A stretch of 11,234 nucleotides of DNA from Actinomycetota bacterium (GTDB lineage Bacteria > Actinomycetota > Acidimicrobiia > Acidimicrobiales > Ilumatobacteraceae). Positions 6,260 through 11,234 of this stretch are shown piece after piece. The translations under genes and the position numbers were made by a program. The number at the start of each line of letters is the position of its first letter. Position 1 is the first letter of the stretch. The notes under the pieces are model-generated. The model saw nothing but the letters and a program-made list of their open reading frames with translations, was not told the origin of the DNA and ran no database searches. The DNA lies in NCBI GenBank assembly GCA_009704425.1, contig WLEG01000038.1:1-11234 (forward strand), read 5' to 3'.

Positions 6260-7162
6260 TCAACCGAAGCGCGTGAGTTCGTCGTCGATCTTCAGACGCT
6301 TGCGCGCGGCCCGAACGTCGGCCATGTAAAGAATCTCGGCCGGATGCGTGGGCGTGTGATCGTCGGCCACCAGCTGAGCGGGGATCAGACGTCGATCCAG
6401 TTTCTGCTGGCAGTCCGGACACCAATACAAGGCCCGTGAACGTTCCTCGCAATGTCCGTGCGACACGGTGCCTCGGCATCGCGGGCATCGTTGACCGTTG
6501 CGCGAGTACACCGCGTGCTCGTAGCCACCGTCCTCGCGTGTGCGCGACTTCACGATGCGGGCGGCCGCCTCCACCAACACCGCGCAATCCTCGTACGACA
6601 GTTCCACGACGGGTGCGAACGGACTCAGACCGACGGCCCACAACGTTTCGCTGCGATCGGCGTTGCCCAGCCCCGTGATGACGCCCTGATCGGCGAGCAC
6701 GTCGCAGATGGACGTCTCGCCCGCCTTGTACGACAACAAGCGTCGCGTGATCTCCACGAGGTCGGGTCGACGTTGCGAAATGTCGGGACCGACACCCCCG
6801 CTGTGAGGATGACGCGCCCGATCGGGAACGCGGAACGTCTCCACCATCGGCGCGTTGAAGCACACCGCCACCCAACCATCGACCTCGATGATCGCGCGTG
6901 CCTCGTAGGTGTGACGACGCCACGCCTCGTTCGATCGATAGACGTGCCACTGACCACTGAAGCGCAGATCGGTGGACAACACGATGCCATCGTCCCAACG
7001 CACGTCGACGCGACGACCGGTGCGTTCGACGGCTTCGATGATGCTTCCGGAGCGAGGTGCGGGTCCGATGGCCGACATGGCGTCGAAACGCGTGGTCGTT
7101 CGACCCACCAGTGCTGTACGCATCGCCGACACGATGTGACTGATTCCGCCCCTACCCGCCAC
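6260..7162 (-). CDS. Fpg/Nei-family DNA glycosylase homologue with altered catalytic N terminus, 300 aa
   Basis: The fold is clear: an N-terminal beta-sandwich (1-115) containing 'LRFSGQWHVYR' (66-76), then a helix-two-turn-helix region ending 'ICDVLADQGVITGLGNADRS' (152-171), and a C-terminal zinc finger with CPRC (Cys226, Cys229) and 'YWCPDC' (Cys248, Cys251), preceded by Arg243. Functional Fpg/Nei enzymes start MPEGD or MPE-L, where Pro2 forms the Schiff base and Glu3 is essential. Here the GTG start gives 'MAGRGG': Ala2 and Gly3. 'ALVGRTTTRFD' (17-27) falls in register with the 'AL-GR-LTR-D' of active Nei proteins, so the start is not simply misplaced. The conserved catalytic lysine (the G-K of Nei2-type enzymes) appears as Arg50. 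DNA binding may persist, but base-excision lyase chemistry of the usual kind should not. TACATT at -12 to -7 supports the start. Confidence 0.85.
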   Translation of the reverse strand: MAGRGGISHIVSAMRTALVGRTTTRFDAMSAIGPAPRSGSIIEAVERTGRRVDVRWDDGIVLSTDLRFSGQWHVYRSNEAWRRHTYEARAIIEVDGWVAVCFNAPMVETFRVPDRARHPHSGGVGPDISQRRPDLVEITRRLLSYKAGETSICDVLADQGVITGLGNADRSETLWAVGLSPFAPVVELSYEDCAVLVEAAARIVKSRTREDGGYEHAVYSRNGQRCPRCRGTVSHGHCEERSRALYWCPDCQQKLDRRLIPAQLVADDHTPTHPAEILYMADVRAARKRLKIDDELTRFG

Positions 7163-7168
7163 ACCACA

Positions 7169-7174
7169 AATGTA
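7169..7174 (-). promoter_or_regulatory. -10 element of the Fpg/Nei homologue (leaderless)
   Basis: On the minus strand TACATT lies exactly at -12 to -7 from the GTG at 7162. It matches TANNNT and independently supports that GTG as the true start. Confidence 0.5.
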
Positions 7175-7209
7175 GGTCGGTGCGAAGAGCCTCGTGAGTG
7201 ATACTCGGG

Positions 7210-7215
7210 TACGGT
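7210..7215 (+). promoter_or_regulatory. Candidate -10 element of the 102-aa gene
   Basis: TACGGT ends 9 nt before the ATG at 7225, so transcription would start only 2-3 nt ahead of the codon. The spacing is 3 nt longer than at the other starts, so this call is weaker. Confidence 0.35.
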
Positions 7216-7224
7216 ACGGGCGTC

Positions 7225-7533
7225 ATGAGAGACGACGAGCACGACGACGAACCGATCAGTCCGGCCCTCAGCTCCGAGTCCCAGATGATCGAGCGGGCCC
7301 GGCGTCGCTACGGCTCGGTCGGGGCGATCATCGCCAGCGGCATGCTCGGCGTCGACAAGCTCCTCGGACGCCGACCCAAGGAGGAGATCCCGTCCATCTG
7401 GGAGGCCTCGGGCGAGCCGGGCGACATCGACGGCGACGGTATTCGCATCGATCTGGACGACGACACCGCGGTCGAGAGCCACCCGAACCGGGACGCCGCA
7501 CGGACGCGGCGAATCAGGAAACGGCGAGCCTGA
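7225..7533 (+). CDS. Hypothetical protein, 102 aa, with EF-hand-like acidic loop
   Basis: I do not recognise a named domain. The protein is strongly polar: an acidic N terminus (DDEHDDE, 3-9), then a basic helix 'RARRRYG' leading into a short hydrophobic patch 'SVGAIIASGMLGVDKLLG' (31-48) that could be an amphipathic or membrane-touching helix. After this comes 'DIDGDGIRIDLDDD' (67-80) and a very basic tail (TRRIRKRRA). The acidic segment has D1, D3, D5, G6 and D12 of a canonical EF-hand calcium loop, but position 8 is Arg instead of the usual hydrophobic residue. The ATG at 7225 is preferred over an in-frame GTG at 7198 because a -10-like box sits between them. It is divergent from the Fpg/Nei homologue (62 bp) and its TGA directly abuts the convergent stop of the Nudix-like gene. 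Codon use matches its neighbours, so it is probably real. Confidence 0.7.
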   Translation: MRDDEHDDEPISPALSSESQMIERARRRYGSVGAIIASGMLGVDKLLGRRPKEEIPSIWEASGEPGDIDGDGIRIDLDDDTAVESHPNRDAARTRRIRKRRA

Positions 7534-8070
7534 TCAGGGCAGTTCGCCCACGTGGGCCAGCGCCAAACGCAGTAAACGATCCTGTCCGCCCGTCATCTCG
7601 GCCGTGATGCGGGCGCTGGCCGCTTCGGCCGGAGTGAACCAGGCCAGGTCGAGGGCCTCCTGCGTGGGCGTGCACTCGCCGTCGACCGGCACCACGTAGG
7701 CCAAACTCACCGCGTGGTGGCGGGGGTCGGTGAAACCCGAGACGTCCGGATCGGGGAAGTACTCGGCGATGGTGAACGGGGCGGGGTTGGGTGGCACCCG
7801 CGGAAGCGCCAAGGGTCCGAGGTCCTTCTCCAGATGACGCACCAGAGCGTCGCGCACCCGTTCGCCGTAGAGCACCCGCCCCGACACCAACATGCGGCTG
7901 ATGGAGCCGTCGGCCGCCACCCGAAGGAGCAGGCCCACCTGGACGACCCGACCGTGACTGTCCACGCGCACGGGAACGGCATCCACGTACACCAAGGGAA
8001 CGTTGGCCCGCACCTGTGCCAGAAGGTCGGGGCTCAGCCATGCGGTGCGGGTGTCGATCTGGTCGCTCAT
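7534..8070 (-). CDS. DUF4916 Nudix-like protein, 178 aa
   Basis: The sequence fits the actinobacterial DUF4916 family, regarded as Nudix-related: 'VPLVYVDAVPVRVD' (24-37), 'VGLLLR' (45-50), 'LVSGRVLYGERVRDALVRHL' (61-80), 'PAPFTIAEYFPDP' (96-108), 'RHHAVSLAYVVPVDGEC' (117-133) and 'ALDLAWFTP' (139-147). In the Nudix box position (64-86) the GX5E part survives (Gly64, Glu70). The REUXEEXGU part reads RHLEKDLGP, so the metal-binding glutamates are His, Lys and Asp. Pyrophosphohydrolase activity is therefore doubtful. The start at 8070 has GGGAGA 9 nt upstream. An alternative ATG at 8079 overlaps the tag stop as ATGA and adds three residues. It is the third gene of the dioxygenase-tag operon. 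Confidence 0.85.
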   Translation of the reverse strand: MSDQIDTRTAWLSPDLLAQVRANVPLVYVDAVPVRVDSHGRVVQVGLLLRVAADGSISRMLVSGRVLYGERVRDALVRHLEKDLGPLALPRVPPNPAPFTIAEYFPDPDVSGFTDPRHHAVSLAYVVPVDGECTPTQEALDLAWFTPAEAASARITAEMTGGQDRLLRLALAHVGELP

Positions 8071-8075
8071 CGCGT

Positions 8076-8699
8076 TCATTCTCCCAAATCGCGACGGGAA
8101 CGTCCGTCGATTCGGAAGCGTTTTCGCGCTTTTTCCGCCGTGGGCCACACGTGACACGCCTCGTCGTGATCGTTCACCAGACCCATCGACTGCATGAACG
8201 CGTACATGGTGGTGGGGCCCACGAACGACCATCCGCGCTTCTTCAGGTCCTTCGACAACGCCACCGACTCGGGTGCGGTGACGAAGGTCGACACTTCCGC
8301 GGTAGTGGGCGCGACGGGACGACGCGGAGGCTCGAAGCTCCAGATGTGCGCCGCGAGGGATCCCTTCTCCTCGACGAGTTCCAGACACCGTCGTGCGTTG
8401 TTGATGGTGCTCTCGATCTTGCCCCGGTGCCGGATGATGGAGGCGTCACCCAGCAGTCGCACCACGTCGCGCTCCCCCATGCGGGCCACCCTGGCGATGT
8501 CGAATCCGTGAAAGACCCGCCGGAAATCCGCGCGCTTGTCCAGAACGGTCTTCCACGACAGTCCGCTCTGGAAACCCTCGAGGTTGATCTTCTCGAACAG
8601 GCCGACGTCGTCACCGGTGGGGAATCCCCATTCCACATCGTGGTACTCGCGCATGGACGCGGACCCGAGACTCCAACCGCAACGCGGCTTCTCGCTCAT
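8076..8699 (-). CDS. tag: DNA-3-methyladenine glycosylase I
   Basis: This base-excision repair enzyme removes 3-methyladenine from alkylated DNA. Compared with E. coli Tag, all key residues are present. The zinc 'snap' ligands are Cys7 ('RCGW'), His20 ('YHDVEWG') and the His and Cys of 'VNDHDEACH'. The base-recognition Glu41 and Trp49 sit in 'NLEGFQSGLSW' (39-49). 'DASIIRHRGKIESTINNAR' is the helix-hairpin-helix-like DNA-contact stretch, and 'KKRGWSFVGPTTMYAFMQ' precedes the C-terminal ligands. The protein has 207 residues, slightly longer than E. coli Tag owing to a basic tail (EKARKRFRIDGRSRRDLGE). The ATG at 8699 overlaps the dioxygenase stop as ATGA, and its TGA overlaps a possible ATG of the next gene, indicating coupled translation within one operon. 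Confidence 0.96.
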   Translation of the reverse strand: MSEKPRCGWSLGSASMREYHDVEWGFPTGDDVGLFEKINLEGFQSGLSWKTVLDKRADFRRVFHGFDIARVARMGERDVVRLLGDASIIRHRGKIESTINNARRCLELVEEKGSLAAHIWSFEPPRRPVAPTTAEVSTFVTAPESVALSKDLKKRGWSFVGPTTMYAFMQSMGLVNDHDEACHVWPTAEKARKRFRIDGRSRRDLGE

Positions 8700-9541
8700 C
8701 GGCTCGGAACCCCGCCCTTCACCGTGGTGCGGTGCAACTCGCGTCGGAATCCGGCGTAGTCGTTGATGGCGAAGTGTTGCGTGGAGCGGTTGTCCCAGAC
8801 CACCACGTCGCCGTTCCGCCACCGATGCCGGTATTGGAAACGCACGTCGGTGGTGTGCGCGTGCAGGAAGTCCAGAAGTTCGGCCGCTTCCTCGGAGTCC
8901 ATCCCCACGATGTCGCGCACGTACGCGCGGTTGTAGAAGAGCACCTCTTTGCCCGTCTCGGGATGCACCACCACCAGCGGATGAACCCGCTCGTCGTTCG
9001 CTGAATCGTCGCACACGATGCTCATCCCCCGCATCCCCGAGTGCAGGGGCTGCATGCGTCGCGAATACGCGTCGCGCGCGGTGTGCACCGCGTCGAGCGC
9101 CGACAACCGTTCGCGCATCTGCGGACCGAGCGCCGCCCACGCCGCCGTCATGGACGCGAACACCGTGTCTCCGCCCCACGGCGGCAGATCGACGGCGGCC
9201 AACACGGTGAACGACGGAGGTTCGACCTGGAACGAGAAGTCCGAATGCCACGCCCCACCGAAGTTGAACGCCGCGCCCTCGTCGGCTTCCTTCACCACTC
9301 TGATCACGTTCGGGAACCCGGACATGGTGCCGACGAAGGGCACCTCACCGCTCGGGCCGAGACGATCGGAGAACTCCGACTGCGAACGGGGCGTCAACGA
9401 CTGATCGCGGAACACCACCACCTCGTGTTCGCACATCAGTCGACGGACGTCGGAGAGCGAATCATCGTCGAGAGTCGCCAGGTCCACTCCGACGATCTCG
9501 GCACCCATCACACCGGTCAACGGACGAACCTCGTACGACAT
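8696..9541 (-). CDS. TauD/TfdA-family Fe(II)/2-oxoglutarate dioxygenase, 281 aa
   Basis: This cytosolic oxygenase couples 2-oxoglutarate decarboxylation to substrate hydroxylation. The facial triad is visible: His99 and Asp101 in 'AWHSDFSF' (97-104) and distal His256 in 'WDNRSTQHFAIND'. Thr126 in 'GGDTVFAS' and Arg267 and Arg271 in 'FRRELHRTT' match the 2-oxoglutarate- and substrate-anchoring positions of TauD, with nearly the same numbering as E. coli TauD. Residues around the TauD taurine pocket are not obviously conserved, so taurine is not a safe substrate call; alkyl sulfates, aryloxy acids or other small anions are possible. The ATG at 9541 has TAGGGT exactly at -12 to -7. It is the first gene of an operon with tag and is divergent from an MFS transporter. 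Confidence 0.92.
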   Translation of the reverse strand: MSYEVRPLTGVMGAEIVGVDLATLDDDSLSDVRRLMCEHEVVVFRDQSLTPRSQSEFSDRLGPSGEVPFVGTMSGFPNVIRVVKEADEGAAFNFGGAWHSDFSFQVEPPSFTVLAAVDLPPWGGDTVFASMTAAWAALGPQMRERLSALDAVHTARDAYSRRMQPLHSGMRGMSIVCDDSANDERVHPLVVVHPETGKEVLFYNRAYVRDIVGMDSEEAAELLDFLHAHTTDVRFQYRHRWRNGDVVVWDNRSTQHFAINDYAGFRRELHRTTVKGGVPSR

Positions 9542-9547
9542 GAGCGC

Positions 9548-9553
9548 ACCCTA
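9548..9553 (-). promoter_or_regulatory. -10 element of the dioxygenase-tag-Nudix operon (leaderless)
   Basis: On the minus strand TAGGGT lies at -12 to -7 from the dioxygenase ATG. This is the only evident promoter for the three overlapping genes downstream. Confidence 0.5.
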
Positions 9554-9572
9554 ATCCGCGGGACGGGTCACG

Positions 9573-9578
9573 TAGTCT
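9573..9578 (+). promoter_or_regulatory. Candidate -10 element of the MFS transporter
   Basis: TAGTCT ends 12 nt before the ATG at 9591, giving a predicted leader of about 5-6 nt. The region between the divergent dioxygenase and transporter genes is only 49 bp, so the two promoters must overlap. Confidence 0.4.
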
Positions 9579-9590
9579 CTGAGAACCCCC

Positions 9591-10778
9591 ATGAACGTCA
9601 AGCGTCTCGTCCTCACCTTGCAGGTGGCCACCGCCATCATGTCCATGACCTACGGCGTCATGTTCACGATGCTCGACGACTATCGCGACGAGTACGGCAT
9701 CAGCGAGTCGGGATTGGGTTTGGTGTTGGCGATCGGTTTCTTCGCCGCCTTCATCGGCCAGATCACCCTGGCCCCGCTCGCCGATCGTGGCCACGCCAAA
9801 CGCATGATGATCATGGGTTTCGCCCTGGTCGTGGTGGGTTGTCTGGTGATGGCTTTCGGAACCACTCTGATCGCCCTGTTGTCGGGACGATTGATCATGG
9901 GCGTGGGTAGCGGCATGTCGTTGCCGGCCCTGCGCAAGATCGTCATCGTCTCCGACCCCGACAATCTCGGGGGGAACATGGGGCGTTTGCTGAGCGTCGA
10001 CATCGCCGGCTTCGCTCTCGGGCCGATGCTGTCGGCGGTTCTCATCGGACCGTTCGGATTGGCATCGCCCTTCCTCGTCATCAGCGCGGCCGTCGTGGCC
10101 ATCACCGTGGCGTTGTCACGCGTGTCCGTGCCCGAGACCGCGCACGAGGACCGTCCCACGGAACGCTTCGCCTTCGATCTGTTGCGCATCCCCGCGGTGT
10201 CCGGTGGCGTTCTCATCGGCGTGGCCCACTTCATCATGATCGGCACCTTCGACTCCCTGTGGGCGATCATGATGGAGGACCTCGACGCGGCCGACTGGAT
10301 CGCGAACATGGGTGTCAGCCTGTTCGCCATCCCCATGGCGCTTCTCGGGCCGTACGGAGGGCGCCTCGCCCAGCGGAAGGGCCCGTACCGCGTCGGCGCC
10401 ATCGGGATGACCGTGGGTGCGGTGTGCATGACCCTCTACGGCTTCCTGCCCACGCCCGCGCTCATGTTGGTCGTCTTCTTCGTCCACATCATGAACGACG
10501 GGTTCACGGTCACCAGTGCCGGCGTGGCGGTGGGCATGGCCGCGCCCGCCGAACGGCAAGCCGGAGCGCAGGGTCTGCTCGGCGGTGTCCAGACCCTCAT
10601 GGGCGGGTTGGCGGCGTCTCTGGCCGGTTGGAGTTACGACCACCTCGGTCGCGGACCCACCTTCGTCATCACCGCGGCCGTCATGCTCGCGTGCACCGCC
10701 TCGGGGCTGGTGCTCGCCGGCGACAAGCGTTGGGCCGTCGCACCGGCGACCAACGAGGTCGGAACCGCGGTCCACTAG
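9591..10778 (+). CDS. MFS transporter, 395 aa
   Basis: This is an integral membrane carrier with the 12-helix major facilitator layout. The first helices are near 7-29 and 42-64. The motif A loop 'APLADRGHAKR' (61-71) links TM2 and TM3, TM4 and TM5 follow ('LLSGRLIMGVGSGMSLPAL', 97-114), and a cytoplasmic linker (about 180-196, 'PETAHEDRPTERF') separates the halves. A second, weaker motif A, 'GGRLAQRKGPYRVG' (256-269), opens the C-terminal half. 'VQTLMGGLAASLAGWSYDHLG' (333-353) is the usual C-terminal signature. The N-terminal half resembles drug or sugar efflux carriers, but the substrate cannot be assigned. It is divergent from the dioxygenase, so it may move that enzyme's substrate or product; this is contextual inference only. 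Confidence 0.92.
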   Translation: MNVKRLVLTLQVATAIMSMTYGVMFTMLDDYRDEYGISESGLGLVLAIGFFAAFIGQITLAPLADRGHAKRMMIMGFALVVVGCLVMAFGTTLIALLSGRLIMGVGSGMSLPALRKIVIVSDPDNLGGNMGRLLSVDIAGFALGPMLSAVLIGPFGLASPFLVISAAVVAITVALSRVSVPETAHEDRPTERFAFDLLRIPAVSGGVLIGVAHFIMIGTFDSLWAIMMEDLDAADWIANMGVSLFAIPMALLGPYGGRLAQRKGPYRVGAIGMTVGAVCMTLYGFLPTPALMLVVFFVHIMNDGFTVTSAGVAVGMAAPAERQAGAQGLLGGVQTLMGGLAASLAGWSYDHLGRGPTFVITAAVMLACTASGLVLAGDKRWAVAPATNEVGTAVH

Positions 10779-10784
10779 TACTGT
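10779..10784 (+). promoter_or_regulatory. -10 element of the terminal Nudix gene (leaderless)
   Basis: TACTGT starts at the base after the MFS stop (TAG, 10776-10778) and occupies exactly -12 to -7 from the ATG at 10791. It indicates a promoter separate from MFS read-through. Confidence 0.5.
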
Positions 10785-10790
10785 TGACCC

Positions 10791-11234
10791 ATGGGTTTTC
10801 GCGACGGTGACGGCTGGGTGTTCTGCACCTGCGGCAACCGGCACTGGGGGATCCACGGTGCGGCCGGACTCCTGATGGTGCGTCTCGACCTCGGACCCGA
10901 ACCCCACGTCCTGTTGCAGTTGCGCGCGGCCTGGACCCATGGTGGAGGCACGTGGGCCATCCCCGGCGGGGCTCTCGATTCGCACGAGAACTCGGTGGAA
11001 GCCGCGGTACGCGAGGCCTTCGAGGAGGTCGGCATCGACGTGCGCTTCCTCGAGGTGAAGGACCTCTATTCCGACGATCACGGCAACTGGCGCTACGACA
11101 CCGTCATCGCCCACGTCACCGGCGAGATCGGTGCGCACGAGGCGAACTACGAGTCCGACGAGGTGCGTTGGGTGGCGTTGTCCGACATCGAGACCTACGA
11201 CCTGCATCCGGGCCTGCGCAACTCGTGGCCCCAC
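10791..11234 (+). CDS. Nudix hydrolase (3' truncated by window edge)
   Basis: The visible 148 residues contain a complete canonical Nudix box: Gly60, Glu66, then 'REAFEEVGI' (74-82), so all metal-binding glutamates (Glu75, Glu78, Glu79) are present. It should hydrolyse a nucleoside-diphosphate-X compound with Mg2+ or Mn2+. The N-terminal 'GWVFCTCGNRHWGIHGAAGLL' region (8-28) has Cys12, Cys14 and His18, a pattern reminiscent of a small metal site but too short to call a zinc ribbon. 'TWAIPGGAL' (54-62) precedes the box, and 'YESDEVRWVAL' near the end is the typical late Nudix strand. Substrate (oxidised nucleotides, ADP-ribose or others) is open. The start at 10791 is supported by the adjacent -10 element. 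The frame is open at 11234, so the C terminus is missing. Confidence 0.93.
   Translation, partial: MGFRDGDGWVFCTCGNRHWGIHGAAGLLMVRLDLGPEPHVLLQLRAAWTHGGGTWAIPGGALDSHENSVEAAVREAFEEVGIDVRFLEVKDLYSDDHGNWRYDTVIAHVTGEIGAHEANYESDEVRWVALSDIETYDLHPGLRNSWPH

Noticed and set aside
8071..8388. N-terminal extension of the DUF4916 protein through the tag region
   Set aside because: It is a shadow of tag; family homology begins near 'WLSPDLLAQVRANVPLVYVD' and the ATG at 8070 has a Shine-Dalgarno-like GGGAGA.
8700..9251. N-terminal extension of Tag into the dioxygenase region
   Set aside because: The extension is low-complexity Arg/Gly-rich shadow sequence; Tag homology begins at the ATG at 8699, four residues before the first zinc-ligand region.
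10116..11234. 372-codon minus-strand frame opposite the MFS transporter and Nudix genes
   Set aside because: No recognisable domain and His/Gly/Asp-rich composition typical of antisense GC-rich frames; the plus strand carries a complete Nudix box and MFS motifs.
1..11234. Defence island, CRISPR array, insertion sequence or prophage
   Set aside because: No regularly spaced repeats, transposase, integrase, toxin-antitoxin or nuclease-helicase signatures were seen, and composition looks even across the window.

Overview
The window is gene-dense, high-GC DNA. Nearly every base is coding, codon third positions are GC-rich, and no ribosomal or transfer RNA gene, insertion sequence, CRISPR array or prophage gene was seen. 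The gene families (an NadR-like adenylyltransferase, an Rv1155-like PPOX protein, a DUF4916 Nudix protein, an actinobacterial-type 850-residue FtsX permease and a secreted 'IVDVNG' C-terminal module) point to an actinobacterium. Acidimicrobiia (Ilumatobacter-like) is my best guess; this is inference from family resemblance, not a database result.

Layout. Positions 1-207: the 3' end of a secreted or surface protein. Positions 246-1228 (minus): a nitroreductase and a small PPOX-fold protein with touching ends. Positions 1340-1975 (plus): a one-cysteine peroxiredoxin, divergent from the nitroreductase across a 111-bp region holding two short inverted repeats. Positions 1977-2459 (minus): an NadR-like nucleotidyltransferase. 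Positions 2542-6253 (plus): an ABC-type ATPase, an 857-residue FtsX/MacB-type permease and an Rv1155-like PPOX flavoprotein, with gaps of 1 and 9 nt. Positions 6260-7162 (minus): an Fpg/Nei-type DNA glycosylase homologue whose catalytic N terminus is replaced. Positions 7225-7533 (plus): a small acidic-to-basic protein of unknown function. Positions 7534-9541 (minus): an overlapping operon of a TauD/TfdA dioxygenase, 3-methyladenine glycosylase I (tag) and a DUF4916 Nudix-like protein. Positions 9591-10778 (plus): an MFS transporter. Positions 10791-11234 (plus): a Nudix hydrolase running off the window edge.

How the genes work together. Two themes recur: redox and flavin chemistry (nitroreductase, two PPOX proteins, peroxiredoxin, NAD-type adenylyltransferase) and DNA or nucleotide upkeep (Tag, an Fpg/Nei homologue, two Nudix proteins). 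No dedicated defence or biosynthetic system is evident; I read this as mostly chromosomal housekeeping. The most notable observations are the Fpg/Nei homologue lacking its catalytic Pro-Glu, the Nudix-like protein with a degraded Nudix box, the fused dioxygenase-tag operon, and a -10-like hexamer (mostly TANNNT) sitting at exactly -12 to -7 from the start codon of six genes. The last implies mostly leaderless transcription and independently supports several start codons. Convergent genes are packed with 0, 1 or 6 bp between stop codons, leaving no room for ordinary terminators.
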